Assembly: GCF_020686965.1 (NCBI RefSeq)
Contig: NZ_JAJEPS010000001.1
Span: 62,001-126,000 of the forward strand
Reading direction: 5' to 3'
Origin: Hominiventricola filiformis
GTDB taxonomy: Bacteria; Bacillota; Clostridia; Lachnospirales; Lachnospiraceae
DNA: 64,000 bases
This document shows positions 26,870 through 35,344 of this stretch, one piece after another. Position numbers and translations under genes: made by a program. The notes below the pieces were generated by a model that searched no databases, was not told the origin of the DNA, and was given only the letters and a program-made list of their open reading frames with translations. The stretch's first letter is position 1; each line of letters starts with the position of its first letter.

Positions 26870-26898
26870 ATATTAGTATGATTGCAGGAAAATGTCAA
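26870..26898 (-). promoter_or_regulatory. Sigma-A promoter of groES-groEL
   Basis: TTGACA (26893-26898), 17-base spacer, TAATAT (26870-26875) on the minus strand, directly upstream of the CIRCE element. Confidence 0.85.
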
Positions 26899-26906
26899 TG
26901 GGTTTT

Positions 26907-27701
26907 TTAATATTTTTTCAGTACGGCTCTGCTTTTTTCCGCCTTCTCCAGTTCCTCAAAAACGCAGTCATTGACTACCTTGATATTGGTGCCTTTCATA
27001 CCGGAAGAACGGGATTCGATCACACCTGCACTCTCGAATTTTCGCAGGGCATTGACGATGACGGAACGGGTAATGCCTGCTTTATCTGCAATACGGCTTG
27101 CTACAAGCGTACATTCATTTCCCTTCATTTCCTTGAAAATCAGAAGAATAGCTTCCAGTTCTGTCACGGACAGGGTACTGATTGCAGACTGTACGATATG
27201 CTGTCTGCGGATCTCCTCGGCATTCTCCTCATGAACGGAACGCATCATCTCAAGACCTACAACGGTCGTACCGTATTCACTTAAAATGATATCGTCGATA
27301 TCATAGTCATTCTCATATTTGTACATAAATAAAGTTCCAAGACGCTCTCCTGCAATGTCGATCGGAGTTACAAGCGCATGGTATTTGCGGATATCTTCCG
27401 TATCAAACCCCAGAGTCTGCAGATTGACATTTTCTTTTGTAGAAAGAATACCGAGCAGTCTCTCATTTAGCAGTGGATCAATCAGACTTCCCACCTGATC
27501 CACAATCAACTCATGAATCTCATCCACACCGATGCAGTCACCGATACCAAGTACTTTTCCCTTTTTACTGATTACCAGAACATTAGAATCCAGAATATCG
27601 GAAAGTACACGGCAGATATCGTTAAACACAACCTTACTGGAGCTGTTATTATGCAGAAGTTTATTAATTTTTCTTGTTTTGTCTAATAACTGTACACTCA
27701 T
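26907..27701 (-). CDS. codY: GTP-sensing global regulator CodY
   Basis: A 264-residue repressor/activator that senses GTP and branched-chain amino acids. It has the N-terminal GAF domain (residues 1-155) and the C-terminal winged helix (ASRIADKAGITRSVIVNALRKFESAGVIESRS). The ATG at 27701 (MSVQLLDKTRKIN) matches the family start; an upstream ATG at 27743 falls in a leader hairpin. It has its own promoter with a CodY box. In Bacillus codY is in a clpYQ operon; here it stands alone after topA. Confidence 0.95.
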   Translation of the reverse strand: MSVQLLDKTRKINKLLHNNSSSKVVFNDICRVLSDILDSNVLVISKKGKVLGIGDCIGVDEIHELIVDQVGSLIDPLLNERLLGILSTKENVNLQTLGFDTEDIRKYHALVTPIDIAGERLGTLFMYKYENDYDIDDIILSEYGTTVVGLEMMRSVHEENAEEIRRQHIVQSAISTLSVTELEAILLIFKEMKGNECTLVASRIADKAGITRSVIVNALRKFESAGVIESRSSGMKGTNIKVVNDCVFEELEKAEKSRAVLKKY

Positions 27702-27728
27702 TTTTTCTCTCTCCTGTAAACGCACAAA

Positions 27729-27753
27729 GTGCAGCTGCCCCACGCAGCCGCAC
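27729..27753 (-). other. Leader hairpin of codY
   Basis: GTGCAGCTGC (27729-27738) pairs with GCAGCCGCAC (27744-27753) with one mismatch, in the codY 5' leader just downstream of its promoter. It could act as a weak terminator or attenuator, or shield the upstream ATG at 27743. Confidence 0.45.
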
Positions 27754-27758
27754 CTTGC

Positions 27759-27787
27759 ATCTTAGCATATTTATCTGTATATTTCAA
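27759..27787 (-). promoter_or_regulatory. Sigma-A promoter of codY
   Basis: TTGAAA (27782-27787), 17-base spacer, TAAGAT (27759-27764) on the minus strand, immediately after the topA stop. Confidence 0.65.
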
Positions 27788-27788
27788 T

Positions 27789-27803
27789 CATTTTCAGAAA
27801 TTA
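27789..27803. promoter_or_regulatory. CodY box at the codY promoter
   Basis: CATTTTCAGAAATTA matches 12 of 15 positions of the CodY consensus AATTTTCWGAAAATT. It abuts the -35 of the codY promoter and overlaps the topA stop codon, which suggests autoregulation. Confidence 0.55.
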
Positions 27804-29819
27804 TTTGTTTTCCTTCTCTACCGGGACAGAAACCGGATTTTCTGTCGGATTTTCCGGGCGTTTCCAGGATATAAAATCACAGTCCGGATAGCCTTCACAA
27901 CTGTAGAATTTCCGACCTTTGGAAGAACGTCTGAGCACAACCTCTTTTCCGCATTTCGGACATTTCACGCCGATCTTCTCCAGATACGGCTTGGTATTCC
28001 GACATTCCGGGAATCCAGGACAAGCCAGGAATTTTCCATGCGGTCCGTATTTGACTACCATGTTCCGTCCGCACTGCTCGCAGACCACATCAGACACTTC
28101 GTCCCGAATCTGTACTTTCTCCAGATCTTCCTCTGCTTTTTTCACAGCTTCCTCCAGATCCGGATAAAAATTGCTGACTACCGTTTTCCAGCTGACTTTT
28201 CCTTCCTCTACCATGTCAAGAAGAGACTCCACATTGGCCGTGAAATCCGGTTCCACAATACTCGGGAAAGCCTGCTTCATCATATTGTTGACCACCTCTC
28301 CAAGCTCGGTCAGATACAGGTTTCTTCCTTCCTTTGCCACATAGCGGCGGGCAATAATGGTGCTGATGGTCGGCGCATAGGTACTCGGTCTTCCGATTCC
28401 AAGCTCCTCCAGCGTCTTTACAAGAGCAGCCTCCGTATAATGGGCGGGCGGCTGGGTAAAATGCTGTTTGTCTTCCAGTTCTTTAAGCGTCAGTTCGCTG
28501 TCCGGTCCAAGCTCCTTTAAGAGATTCATGCTGCCACCTTTTTCCTCTTCATCCTGTACATAGACAGACATGAATCCATCAAAGGCAACCGTGGATGCAG
28601 ATACGGTAAACCGGTATCCACCTCCATCGATCTTCACTGCCATGGTGTTGTATTTTGCATCTGCCATGCAGCTGGCAGTAAACCGTTTCCAGATCAGCTG
28701 ATAGAGACGGAACTGGTCTCTGGAAAGAGAGTCCTTGACAGCCGCCGGGAGTCTGGTGATATCCGTAGGACGGATTGCCTCATGGGCGTCCTGAATCTTC
28801 TTACCAGAACTCTTCTTAGTTTCTCCCCGGTGCAGGTACTCTTCTCCATATGTCTGGCTGATATATTCTGTCGCCATCCGGGATGCCTCCTCGGACACAC
28901 GGGTGGAGTCCGTACGGAGATAGGTGATAATACCGACCGTTCCCTGTCCCTCTATATCAATTCCTTCATATAACTGCTGTGCAAGACGCATGGTCTTGGA
29001 TGTGGAAAAGTTTAAAACCTTGGATGCCTCCTGCTGCAGAGTACTGGTGGTAAACGGAAGCGGAGCCTTCTTGGTGCGCTCCCCTTTCTTTACATCTGTC
29101 ACATGGAAAGCCGCATCTTTGACTGCTGCAAGCACCTGATCCATCTCCTGCCGGGAATGGATGTCCATTTTCTCCTCAGTAGTTCCGTAAAACTTTGCAG
29201 CCAGGGTTTTTCTCTCACCTTTTACCTGGAACTGTGCATCCAGACTCCAGTATTCCTCCGGTACAAATGCATTGATCTCTTCTTCCCTGTCGGCAATGAT
29301 CCGAAGTGCTACGGACTGTACTCTTCCGGCACTTAAACCTCTCTTCACCTTCGCCCACAGAATCGGACTGATCCGATAACCCACCATACGATCCACCATA
29401 CGTCTCGCCTGCTGCGCATCCACCAGATCCATATCAATTTCCCGTGCATTCTTGATGGATTCTCTGACTGCGGTCTTCGTAATCTCATTGAACGTAATCC
29501 GGTACATCTTTTTGCTGTCCAGTCCCAGGGCTTTGGAAAGATGCCAGGAAATTGCTTCTCCCTCACGGTCCGGGTCAGTTGCGAGATATACTTTGTCTGC
29601 CTTCTTCGCTTCTTTACGAAGTCCTGCAAGAATATCTCCTTTTCCGCGGATGGTAATATATTTTGGCTCATAGTCATGGTCCACGTCGATTCCGAACTGG
29701 CTCTTCGGAAAATCCCGCACATGGCCGTTGGATGCCATGACCTCATATTTTGCGCCTAAAAACTTCTTTATCGTCTTCACCTTTGCGGGTGACTCCACAA
29801 TTACTAAATATTTAGCCAT
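27801..29819 (-). CDS. topA: DNA topoisomerase I
   Basis: Type IA enzyme of 672 residues that relaxes negative supercoils. It has the TOPRIM domain (residues 1-140, LVIVESPAKVKTIKKFLG; DPDREGEAISWH), the active-site region GIITYLRTDSTRVS with the catalytic Tyr near 300, and two C-terminal four-cysteine zinc fingers (CEQC...CPGFPEC and CPKC...CEGYPDC). It overlaps dprA by eight bases. Confidence 0.96.
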   Translation of the reverse strand: MAKYLVIVESPAKVKTIKKFLGAKYEVMASNGHVRDFPKSQFGIDVDHDYEPKYITIRGKGDILAGLRKEAKKADKVYLATDPDREGEAISWHLSKALGLDSKKMYRITFNEITKTAVRESIKNAREIDMDLVDAQQARRMVDRMVGYRISPILWAKVKRGLSAGRVQSVALRIIADREEEINAFVPEEYWSLDAQFQVKGERKTLAAKFYGTTEEKMDIHSRQEMDQVLAAVKDAAFHVTDVKKGERTKKAPLPFTTSTLQQEASKVLNFSTSKTMRLAQQLYEGIDIEGQGTVGIITYLRTDSTRVSEEASRMATEYISQTYGEEYLHRGETKKSSGKKIQDAHEAIRPTDITRLPAAVKDSLSRDQFRLYQLIWKRFTASCMADAKYNTMAVKIDGGGYRFTVSASTVAFDGFMSVYVQDEEEKGGSMNLLKELGPDSELTLKELEDKQHFTQPPAHYTEAALVKTLEELGIGRPSTYAPTISTIIARRYVAKEGRNLYLTELGEVVNNMMKQAFPSIVEPDFTANVESLLDMVEEGKVSWKTVVSNFYPDLEEAVKKAEEDLEKVQIRDEVSDVVCEQCGRNMVVKYGPHGKFLACPGFPECRNTKPYLEKIGVKCPKCGKEVVLRRSSKGRKFYSCEGYPDCDFISWKRPENPTENPVSVPVEKENK

Positions 29820-30720
29820 CTGTAATCTTCAAATCCGTCCTTACATAATGATTCTTCTGAACTTCCCTGATCAGGCCTTTCAACTCCAGTCCGGTCAGGA
29901 CCGAAAGCACTCTGGAAGCGGGAAATCCTGTCTTTGCGATCAGGTCTTCCAGACCAGCCGGTTGTAAACGTATCCAACTATACACGATATCCTCTTCCTT
30001 TGCAAGTAAAATTTTTGTGTCTTTTTGCGTCAAAACTATTTTTTCTTTCTGAATTCCCAGTGCTTCCAGAATGGTATCCGGCCTGTCTGCCAGTCCGGCA
30101 CCCTGCTTCAGAAGGTTCAGACAGCCCCGGCTCAGCTCATCTCCCAGCCTTCCCGGTACTGCCCACACGTCCTTTCCCTGTTCCAATGCGAAATCCGCGG
30201 TGATCAGGGAACCGCTCTTTTCTCTTGCCTCTACCACCAGCACCAGATCAGAAAGCGCACTGATAAGCCGATTTCTTGCCGGGAAAAATCCTGCCAGCGG
30301 CGGACGGCCGGGCGGCTGTTCTGACAGTATCCCCCCTTTTTCCTTCAGACATTCATAAAGATGCCTCTGTCCGGCCGGATAGCAGACATCCACACCACAT
30401 CCCAGCACGGCAAATGTATCTCCATCTGCTTTCAGCGCACCTTCATGGGCATAACTGTCAATACCCCATGCCATACCGCTGATGATCTGCACCCCGGCTT
30501 CGGCCAGATGTTCTGCAAAAAGTTTTGCCATAGCATTCCCATAAGCCGTAGATCTTCTGGCTCCGACGATTGCCACACTCTTGCGGTTCGGATCCGGCAT
30601 TCTGCCCATATACCAGAGTTTTCGGGGCATTCCTTTGTGAACCGCTATTTTTTCCGGATATCTGTCGGATTCTCTTTCCACACAGAAAATCGTGTTTCTT
30701 CTATTATATATGTCATTCAT
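29812..30720 (-). CDS. dprA: DNA-processing protein DprA
   Basis: Loads RecA onto incoming single-stranded DNA during transformation. The 302-residue protein has the Rossmann-like core (VAIVGARRSTAYGNAMAKLF; SGMAWGIDSYAHEGAL) and a short C-terminal winged-helix region (from about 240). It lies between comM and topA with an 8-bp overlap, a common Firmicutes order. At about 300 residues it lacks a long N-terminal SAM-like extension. Confidence 0.92.
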   Translation of the reverse strand: MNDIYNRRNTIFCVERESDRYPEKIAVHKGMPRKLWYMGRMPDPNRKSVAIVGARRSTAYGNAMAKLFAEHLAEAGVQIISGMAWGIDSYAHEGALKADGDTFAVLGCGVDVCYPAGQRHLYECLKEKGGILSEQPPGRPPLAGFFPARNRLISALSDLVLVVEAREKSGSLITADFALEQGKDVWAVPGRLGDELSRGCLNLLKQGAGLADRPDTILEALGIQKEKIVLTQKDTKILLAKEEDIVYSWIRLQPAGLEDLIAKTGFPASRVLSVLTGLELKGLIREVQKNHYVRTDLKITDG

Positions 30721-30727
30721 AACCTTT

Positions 30728-32257
30728 TTACTCCCAGAATTTCTGATACGCCGAGCGGTACCCGAGAGCTTCCAGAAGGTGCGGCTCCCGGATTGTCTCT
30801 TCCCCTGCCAGGTCTGCGATGGTCCTCGCCACTTTGATCACCCGATGATAACCTCTCGCGCTTAAATTCATCCGTTCAAATGCCAGTTCCATCAACTTCT
30901 GCTCATCAGTTCCCAGAGGACAGAATTCCCTGATGGCTGCAGTACCAAGTCTGGAATTAAATTTCCATCCAGCCTTTTCATACCGCTTCTCCTGTATCTG
31001 TCTTGCCTGTTCCACCCGCTTTCGCATCTTCGCAGAAGATTCATTTTCTTCTTCGGAAGTAAGATCCCTGTATTCTACCCGCGGGATCTCCACACAGATA
31101 TCAATCCGGTCCAGAAGCGGCCTGGAAATCCGCTTCACATATTTCGCCACTTCTCCCGGAAGGCAATGACACTTGCTGCGGTCAGGATAATAACCGCATT
31201 TACATGGATTCATAGCTGCGACCAGTTGAAACTCTGCCGGAAACTCATAGGTTCCATCTGTCCGACTGATCACCACCCTTCCTTCTTCCATGGGCTGGCG
31301 CAAAACTTCCAGTGCGTTTTTTGAAAATTCCGGCAATTCATCCAGAAAGAGAATTCCGCCCGTGGCAAGACTGATCTCTCCCGGCCTTACTTTTCTGCCT
31401 CCTCCCGTCAACGCATTGGCGGAGACAGTATGATGCGGCGAACGGAATGGCCGCTCCGTCATCAGTCCTTCTTTTCCCGCCAACAACCCGCAGGCACTGT
31501 AGACCTTCGATATTTTCAGGCTTTCTTCCAACGTCAGTTCCGGCAGAATGGATGGCATGCGTCTGGCAATCATTGTTTTTCCTGCCCCCGGACTTCCAAT
31601 CATCAGTAAATTATGCATTCCTGCGGCTGCGATCTCCGCTGCCCTGCGCACTGCAAACTGTCCGTTCACCTCTCGAAAATCTTCTCCGGTCTTCTTTCTC
31701 GATGGGTTCCATGCCGGAACTTCAGTTCTCTGACTCTTCTTCACATTTTCTGACAGAAGACACTCCAGAAGTTCCCGGATGCTTTCAATCCCGATCACCG
31801 ACATCTCCGGTACCGCCGCCCCTTCCCCTGCATTGGCTTTCGGCACCAGACAACAGCTGCACTTTAACTCCCGCGCCAGAAGTACTGTCTGCAGCACACC
31901 ATCCACCGGATAAATCTGCCCGTTCAGACCTACTTCTCCTACAATCATGATATTTCTGGCATATTCTGCCGGGAAGACACCCAGTGCTGCCAGCAGTGCC
32001 GCTGCTACCGGAAGATCATACCTGGTTCCCTCTTTCCGGATATGGGCCGGTGACAGATTAACTGTTACCCGTTTTGGCGGAACGGCGATTCCCGTATTCC
32101 GCAGAGCCGTCCGTACCCGGTCTGCCGCCTCCCGTACTTCTGTGGACAGATCTCCCACCATACAGAACATGGGCAGTCCGTCGCAGACATCTGCTTCTAC
32201 CTGCACCGCTTTTGCTTCCACGCCAATGACTGCAGCTGATAAAATCATGCTGAACAT
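30728..32257 (-). CDS. comM: YifB/ComM family AAA+ ATPase (Mg-chelatase-like)
   Basis: A 509-residue protein with an N-terminal Lon-like/S5 domain (residues 1-125), the AAA+ Mg-chelatase core with Walker A GSPGAGKT (near 220) and Walker B ILFLDELPEF, and a C-terminal helical domain (LNLSARGYHRVIKVARTIADLAG). ComM is a helicase that helps branch migration in natural transformation in other bacteria. It is 8 bp upstream of dprA, so the two probably act together in DNA uptake or recombination. Confidence 0.92.
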   Translation of the reverse strand: MFSMILSAAVIGVEAKAVQVEADVCDGLPMFCMVGDLSTEVREAADRVRTALRNTGIAVPPKRVTVNLSPAHIRKEGTRYDLPVAAALLAALGVFPAEYARNIMIVGEVGLNGQIYPVDGVLQTVLLARELKCSCCLVPKANAGEGAAVPEMSVIGIESIRELLECLLSENVKKSQRTEVPAWNPSRKKTGEDFREVNGQFAVRRAAEIAAAGMHNLLMIGSPGAGKTMIARRMPSILPELTLEESLKISKVYSACGLLAGKEGLMTERPFRSPHHTVSANALTGGGRKVRPGEISLATGGILFLDELPEFSKNALEVLRQPMEEGRVVISRTDGTYEFPAEFQLVAAMNPCKCGYYPDRSKCHCLPGEVAKYVKRISRPLLDRIDICVEIPRVEYRDLTSEEENESSAKMRKRVEQARQIQEKRYEKAGWKFNSRLGTAAIREFCPLGTDEQKLMELAFERMNLSARGYHRVIKVARTIADLAGEETIREPHLLEALGYRSAYQKFWE

Positions 32258-32351
32258 TTTTGCTTCCTCCGTAAATTGTAACTCGGAAAATATATGCGAT
32301 TTGCATTTCAGATTTTAGACACCTACAGCATAGCATATTTCCACACAGGAT

Positions 32352-32975
32352 TCAATCCTGGAAATATTCCCGCAGCCGATACAGTGCATTTTTTTCAATT
32401 CTGCTGATATAAGAACGGGAGATTCCAAGACGTTCCGCAATCTCTCTTTGAGTATATTCTCTGCCACCGTAGAGGCCATAGCGCATGATCAACACCAGCC
32501 GCTCCCTCTCACTTAAACGTTCCTCCAATAGCCTGTAAATACGCAGTGAATCATCCTTCAGCTGGATCTGCTCCATTGCTTCCGGTTCCCCGCTCTCCAT
32601 AATGTCCAGCAGCTGTATCTCGTTTCCTTCCTTGTCCGTACCGATGGGTTCATAATAGGATGTTTCTCTCATATACTTCTTTTTCGCCCGCATATACATA
32701 AGGATCTCATTCTCCACACATCTCGCCGCATAGGTAGAAAGTCTTCTGGCCTTCTCCTGGTCAAAGGTGTCCACCGCCTTGATCAGTCCGATCGTTCCGA
32801 TAGAGATCAATTCTTCCATATCATCTTCTGCCGACTGATATTTTTTCACAATATGCGCTACCAGACGCAGATTATATTCAATCAAAATCCGCCTGGCCTC
32901 CCCATCCCCGTCCCGCAGTCTGCTCAGATAGTATTTCTCATTTTCAGCCGTAAGCGGTTTTGGAAAAGTCCTCAA
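32352..32975 (-). CDS. sigK: Sporulation sigma factor SigK, without pro-sequence
   Basis: Mother-cell late sporulation sigma factor of 207 residues: region 2 (LIEYNLRLVAHIVKKYQSAEDDMEELISIGTIGLIKA-like; read here in the segment from residue 28) and region 4 (TQREIAERLGISRSYISRIEK). The protein begins MRTFPKPL, which aligns with mature Bacillus SigK; no room exists for a pro-peptide because the only upstream in-frame codons run quickly into a TAA and contain no start. Translation uses TTG at 32975 with a GAGAGGTG site seven bases upstream. The gene is not interrupted by a skin element. Confidence 0.88.
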   Translation of the reverse strand: MRTFPKPLTAENEKYYLSRLRDGDGEARRILIEYNLRLVAHIVKKYQSAEDDMEELISIGTIGLIKAVDTFDQEKARRLSTYAARCVENEILMYMRAKKKYMRETSYYEPIGTDKEGNEIQLLDIMESGEPEAMEQIQLKDDSLRIYRLLEERLSERERLVLIMRYGLYGGREYTQREIAERLGISRSYISRIEKNALYRLREYFQD

Positions 32976-32977
32976 AA

Positions 32978-33037
32978 AAAGGCACCTCTCTCGCGGATTT
33001 AATACATTTTATGTAAAAATCCGGCAGAAGTGCCTTT
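32978..33037 (-). terminator. Large terminator-like hairpin overlapping the sigK start region
   Basis: Outer stem AAAGGCAC (32978-32985) / GTGCCTTT (33030-33037) and inner stem CGGATTT (32994-33000) / AAATCCG (33017-33023). On the minus strand it is followed by a run of seven T residues that contains the TTG start codon of sigK, and the sigK ribosome binding site lies in its 3' arm. It is 20 bp after the U32 peptidase stop, so it can end that transcript and could also shield sigK translation. Confidence 0.6.
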
Positions 33038-33057
33038 CCCTCTTATTTCTTTTTCCT

Positions 33058-34290
33058 TTAAAAATCTTTTCTTCTTAAGATATCCATGGCTTCCGGCGCA
33101 CTGGACAGTTTTACTTTGAGCGCCTGTTTTGCATGCGGCGCGCTTTCCTGTTCATTGCCTTCCAGATCCTGAATATGTTCCACCGTCACCTCAATGTTCC
33201 GTCCATCCGGCTTCATAATCTCGATCGTCTCTCCCACAGAGAACTTGTTGCGCTGTTCCAGATCGAAGACACCGGCTGCATCCGGCTGTCCGGCAATTCC
33301 AAGATAGACATAATCTTTCTCATAGGTGTTGCTGTCATAGATCTGTGAATTTTCATCCGGTTTTCCGTAGAAAAAACCGGTGGTAAACCGACGATAAGTA
33401 CATCCAGTGATCTGCTGCTCATACCACGGAAGGTTCTGTTCATAGACCTCTCTGCCTTTTTCCAGATCATCCAGTGCCTTGCGGTAGGTTCTCGCAACTG
33501 TCGCAACATAGAGTGCCGTCTTCATACGTCCCTCAATCTTCAGGCTGTCCACACCGGCATCTACAAGATCCGGCAGATGATCCACCATGCAGAGATCTTT
33601 GGAGTTAAAAATATAGGTACCTCTCTCATTTTCGTAGACAGGCATATATTCGCCCGGGCGTGTCTCTTCCACCACAGAATATTTCCAGCGGCACGGATGT
33701 GTACAGGCTCCCCGGTTCGCATCTCTTCCGGTAAAGAAATTGCTCAGAAGACATCTTCCGGAATAGGAGATACACATAGCTCCATGTACAAATGTCTCTA
33801 TCTCCAGGCTGTCCGGAATATGATCCCGGATCTCCCGAATCTCCTTCAGGGAGAGTTCCCGTCCCGTTACCACACGGGTTGCACCCTGACGCTGCCAGAA
33901 AAGAAATGTCATATAGTTGACATTGTTTGCCTGGGTAGACACATGAATATCAATCTCCGGACATACTTCTTTTGCGATGGTAAACATTCCAGGATCGGAA
34001 ATGATCAGTGCATCCGGCTCGATAGCCTTCAGTTCTTCAAAATATGCTCTGGCACCGTCCAGATCATCATTGTGTGCCAAAATATTGGCGGTCACATATA
34101 CTTTCACTCCATGTTCATGAGCAAAGCGAATACCCTCCGCCATGTCCTCCATGGAAAAATTTTTTGCCTTTGCACGAAGTCCGAAGGCTTCGCCACCGAT
34201 GTATACGGCATCTGCGCCAAAGGTGACTGCCACCTTCAGCACTTCCAGACTGCTGGCCGGCACCAGAAGCTCCGGTTTTCTTCTCATCAT
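33058..34290 (-). CDS. trhP: U32 family protein, probable tRNA 5-hydroxyuridine synthesis enzyme TrhP
   Basis: A protein of about 410 residues of the peptidase U32 family (PELLVPASSLEVLKVAVTFGADAVYIGG at the start; C-rich core SYSGRCLLSNFFTGRDANRGACTHPCRWKY). In Bacillus and E. coli such proteins (TrhP) hydroxylate wobble uridine of tRNA to ho5U using prephenate. It directly follows trmR, whose product methylates ho5U to mo5U, which supports TrhP over a secreted collagenase. The ATG at 34290 is chosen for its AAAGGAA ribosome binding site; an earlier in-frame ATG overlaps trmR. Confidence 0.85.
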   Translation of the reverse strand: MMRRKPELLVPASSLEVLKVAVTFGADAVYIGGEAFGLRAKAKNFSMEDMAEGIRFAHEHGVKVYVTANILAHNDDLDGARAYFEELKAIEPDALIISDPGMFTIAKEVCPEIDIHVSTQANNVNYMTFLFWQRQGATRVVTGRELSLKEIREIRDHIPDSLEIETFVHGAMCISYSGRCLLSNFFTGRDANRGACTHPCRWKYSVVEETRPGEYMPVYENERGTYIFNSKDLCMVDHLPDLVDAGVDSLKIEGRMKTALYVATVARTYRKALDDLEKGREVYEQNLPWYEQQITGCTYRRFTTGFFYGKPDENSQIYDSNTYEKDYVYLGIAGQPDAAGVFDLEQRNKFSVGETIEIMKPDGRNIEVTVEHIQDLEGNEQESAPHAKQALKVKLSSAPEAMDILRRKDF

Positions 34291-34303
34291 ATCGATTCCT
34301 TTC

Positions 34304-34945
34304 TTACTTCCGGACACTGACTGTCACTCCGTCTCCCAGCGGAAGAACCGAAGTCACCAGATCATCCCGGTGTGTCAGTTCATACAGATATTCTCTCATA
34401 CGCGCATGAATTGTCCGGTCACGCCGCTCTACTGCGAAACGGGACTCCACAATATTTCCATCCTGCAGCACATTATCCGATACCAGAACAGCTCCTTCTG
34501 GCATGATCCTTAAAAGTTCCGGCAGATAGTAGATATACTGTGCCTTCGCTGCATCCAGAAATACAAAATCATAGGGGCCGGTAAGCCTCTTCAGCACTTC
34601 TATGGCGTCATCCTCGAGAAGTGTAATCTGATGATCCTTCCCTGCCCGGGCAAAGTTCTCCCTGGCTATGGGAATTCGTTTTTCATAATTTTCTATCGTT
34701 GTGATCGTACAGTTCTCCGATACACATTCACTCATCATAAGGGAAGAAAAACCAACCGCTGTGCCAATCTCCAGAATGTGCTCCGGCTGTTTCATAACCA
34801 GCAGCATCTTCAAAAAACTCTGCGTCTCTTTCCGGATGATGGGTACCCTTTCTTTCAGCGCCCATTTTTCCAGTTCTGTCAGAAACGGCGTATCTTCCGT
34901 GCTCAGGGAATTGATATAGGAGATGATTCTTTCATTTGCAATCAT
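34304..34945 (-). CDS. trmR: tRNA 5-hydroxyuridine methyltransferase (YrrM-type O-methyltransferase)
   Basis: A 213-residue class I SAM-dependent O-methyltransferase of the caffeoyl-CoA-like fold: SAM motif ILEIGTAVGFSSLMM and YDFVFLDAAKAQYIYYL. B. subtilis TrmR (YrrM) methylates ho5U34 to mo5U34. Gene order here (mltG-like, trmR, trhP) matches the yrrL-yrrM-yrrN/O order of Bacillus, which supports the assignment. It overlaps the upstream mltG-like gene by four bases. Confidence 0.85.
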   Translation of the reverse strand: MIANERIISYINSLSTEDTPFLTELEKWALKERVPIIRKETQSFLKMLLVMKQPEHILEIGTAVGFSSLMMSECVSENCTITTIENYEKRIPIARENFARAGKDHQITLLEDDAIEVLKRLTGPYDFVFLDAAKAQYIYYLPELLRIMPEGAVLVSDNVLQDGNIVESRFAVERRDRTIHARMREYLYELTHRDDLVTSVLPLGDGVTVSVRK

Positions 34946-35325
34946 TCCTCATCCTCCTCTGTCTCTTCTCCGGCAAGAATCTTCAGCATCTCCCTCGGTC
35001 TCATGGACGTATTCAGCACATACTTTCCCGGTTGGATCTTATCCTCATATCCGGTTACTTTCATCTGGATTTTGAAGACGTCTACGCTTTTTACCAGTCC
35101 CTTCCGCTCGAGAAGTTTTGCCACTTTTCCTGCGGACATATCGCTGGTCACAGATACACTGACATCCCGTCCCGGTTCTTCTTCCGCCGCCGTGTCAGAC
35201 ACCACACTGTAGCAGTACGTATATGCATATTCGCCAACTTTAAAGATACCAACCACTACCAATATCAGGAGTGCCAGTCTGAGCAGAAACAGTCCCAGTG
35301 ACAGCATCCAGTTTCCTTCCTTCAT
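34942..35325 (-). CDS. Short MltG-like membrane protein lacking the catalytic domain
   Basis: A 127-residue protein with one N-terminal transmembrane segment (residues 8-30) and a small domain (residues 50-118) like the LysM-like N-terminal domain of endolytic transglycosylase MltG (GKVAKLLERKGLVKSVDVFKIQMKV; QPGKYVLNTSM). The catalytic YceG domain that should follow is absent; the gene ends with a Glu-rich tail and couples to trmR by a 4-bp overlap. It is a stand-alone short form, not a frameshifted remnant, since the next gene starts at its stop. Function unknown. Confidence 0.72.
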   Translation of the reverse strand: MKEGNWMLSLGLFLLRLALLILVVVGIFKVGEYAYTYCYSVVSDTAAEEEPGRDVSVSVTSDMSAGKVAKLLERKGLVKSVDVFKIQMKVTGYEDKIQPGKYVLNTSMRPREMLKILAGEETEEDEE

Positions 35326-35344
35326 GCCTCGTAAACTTCCTCTC

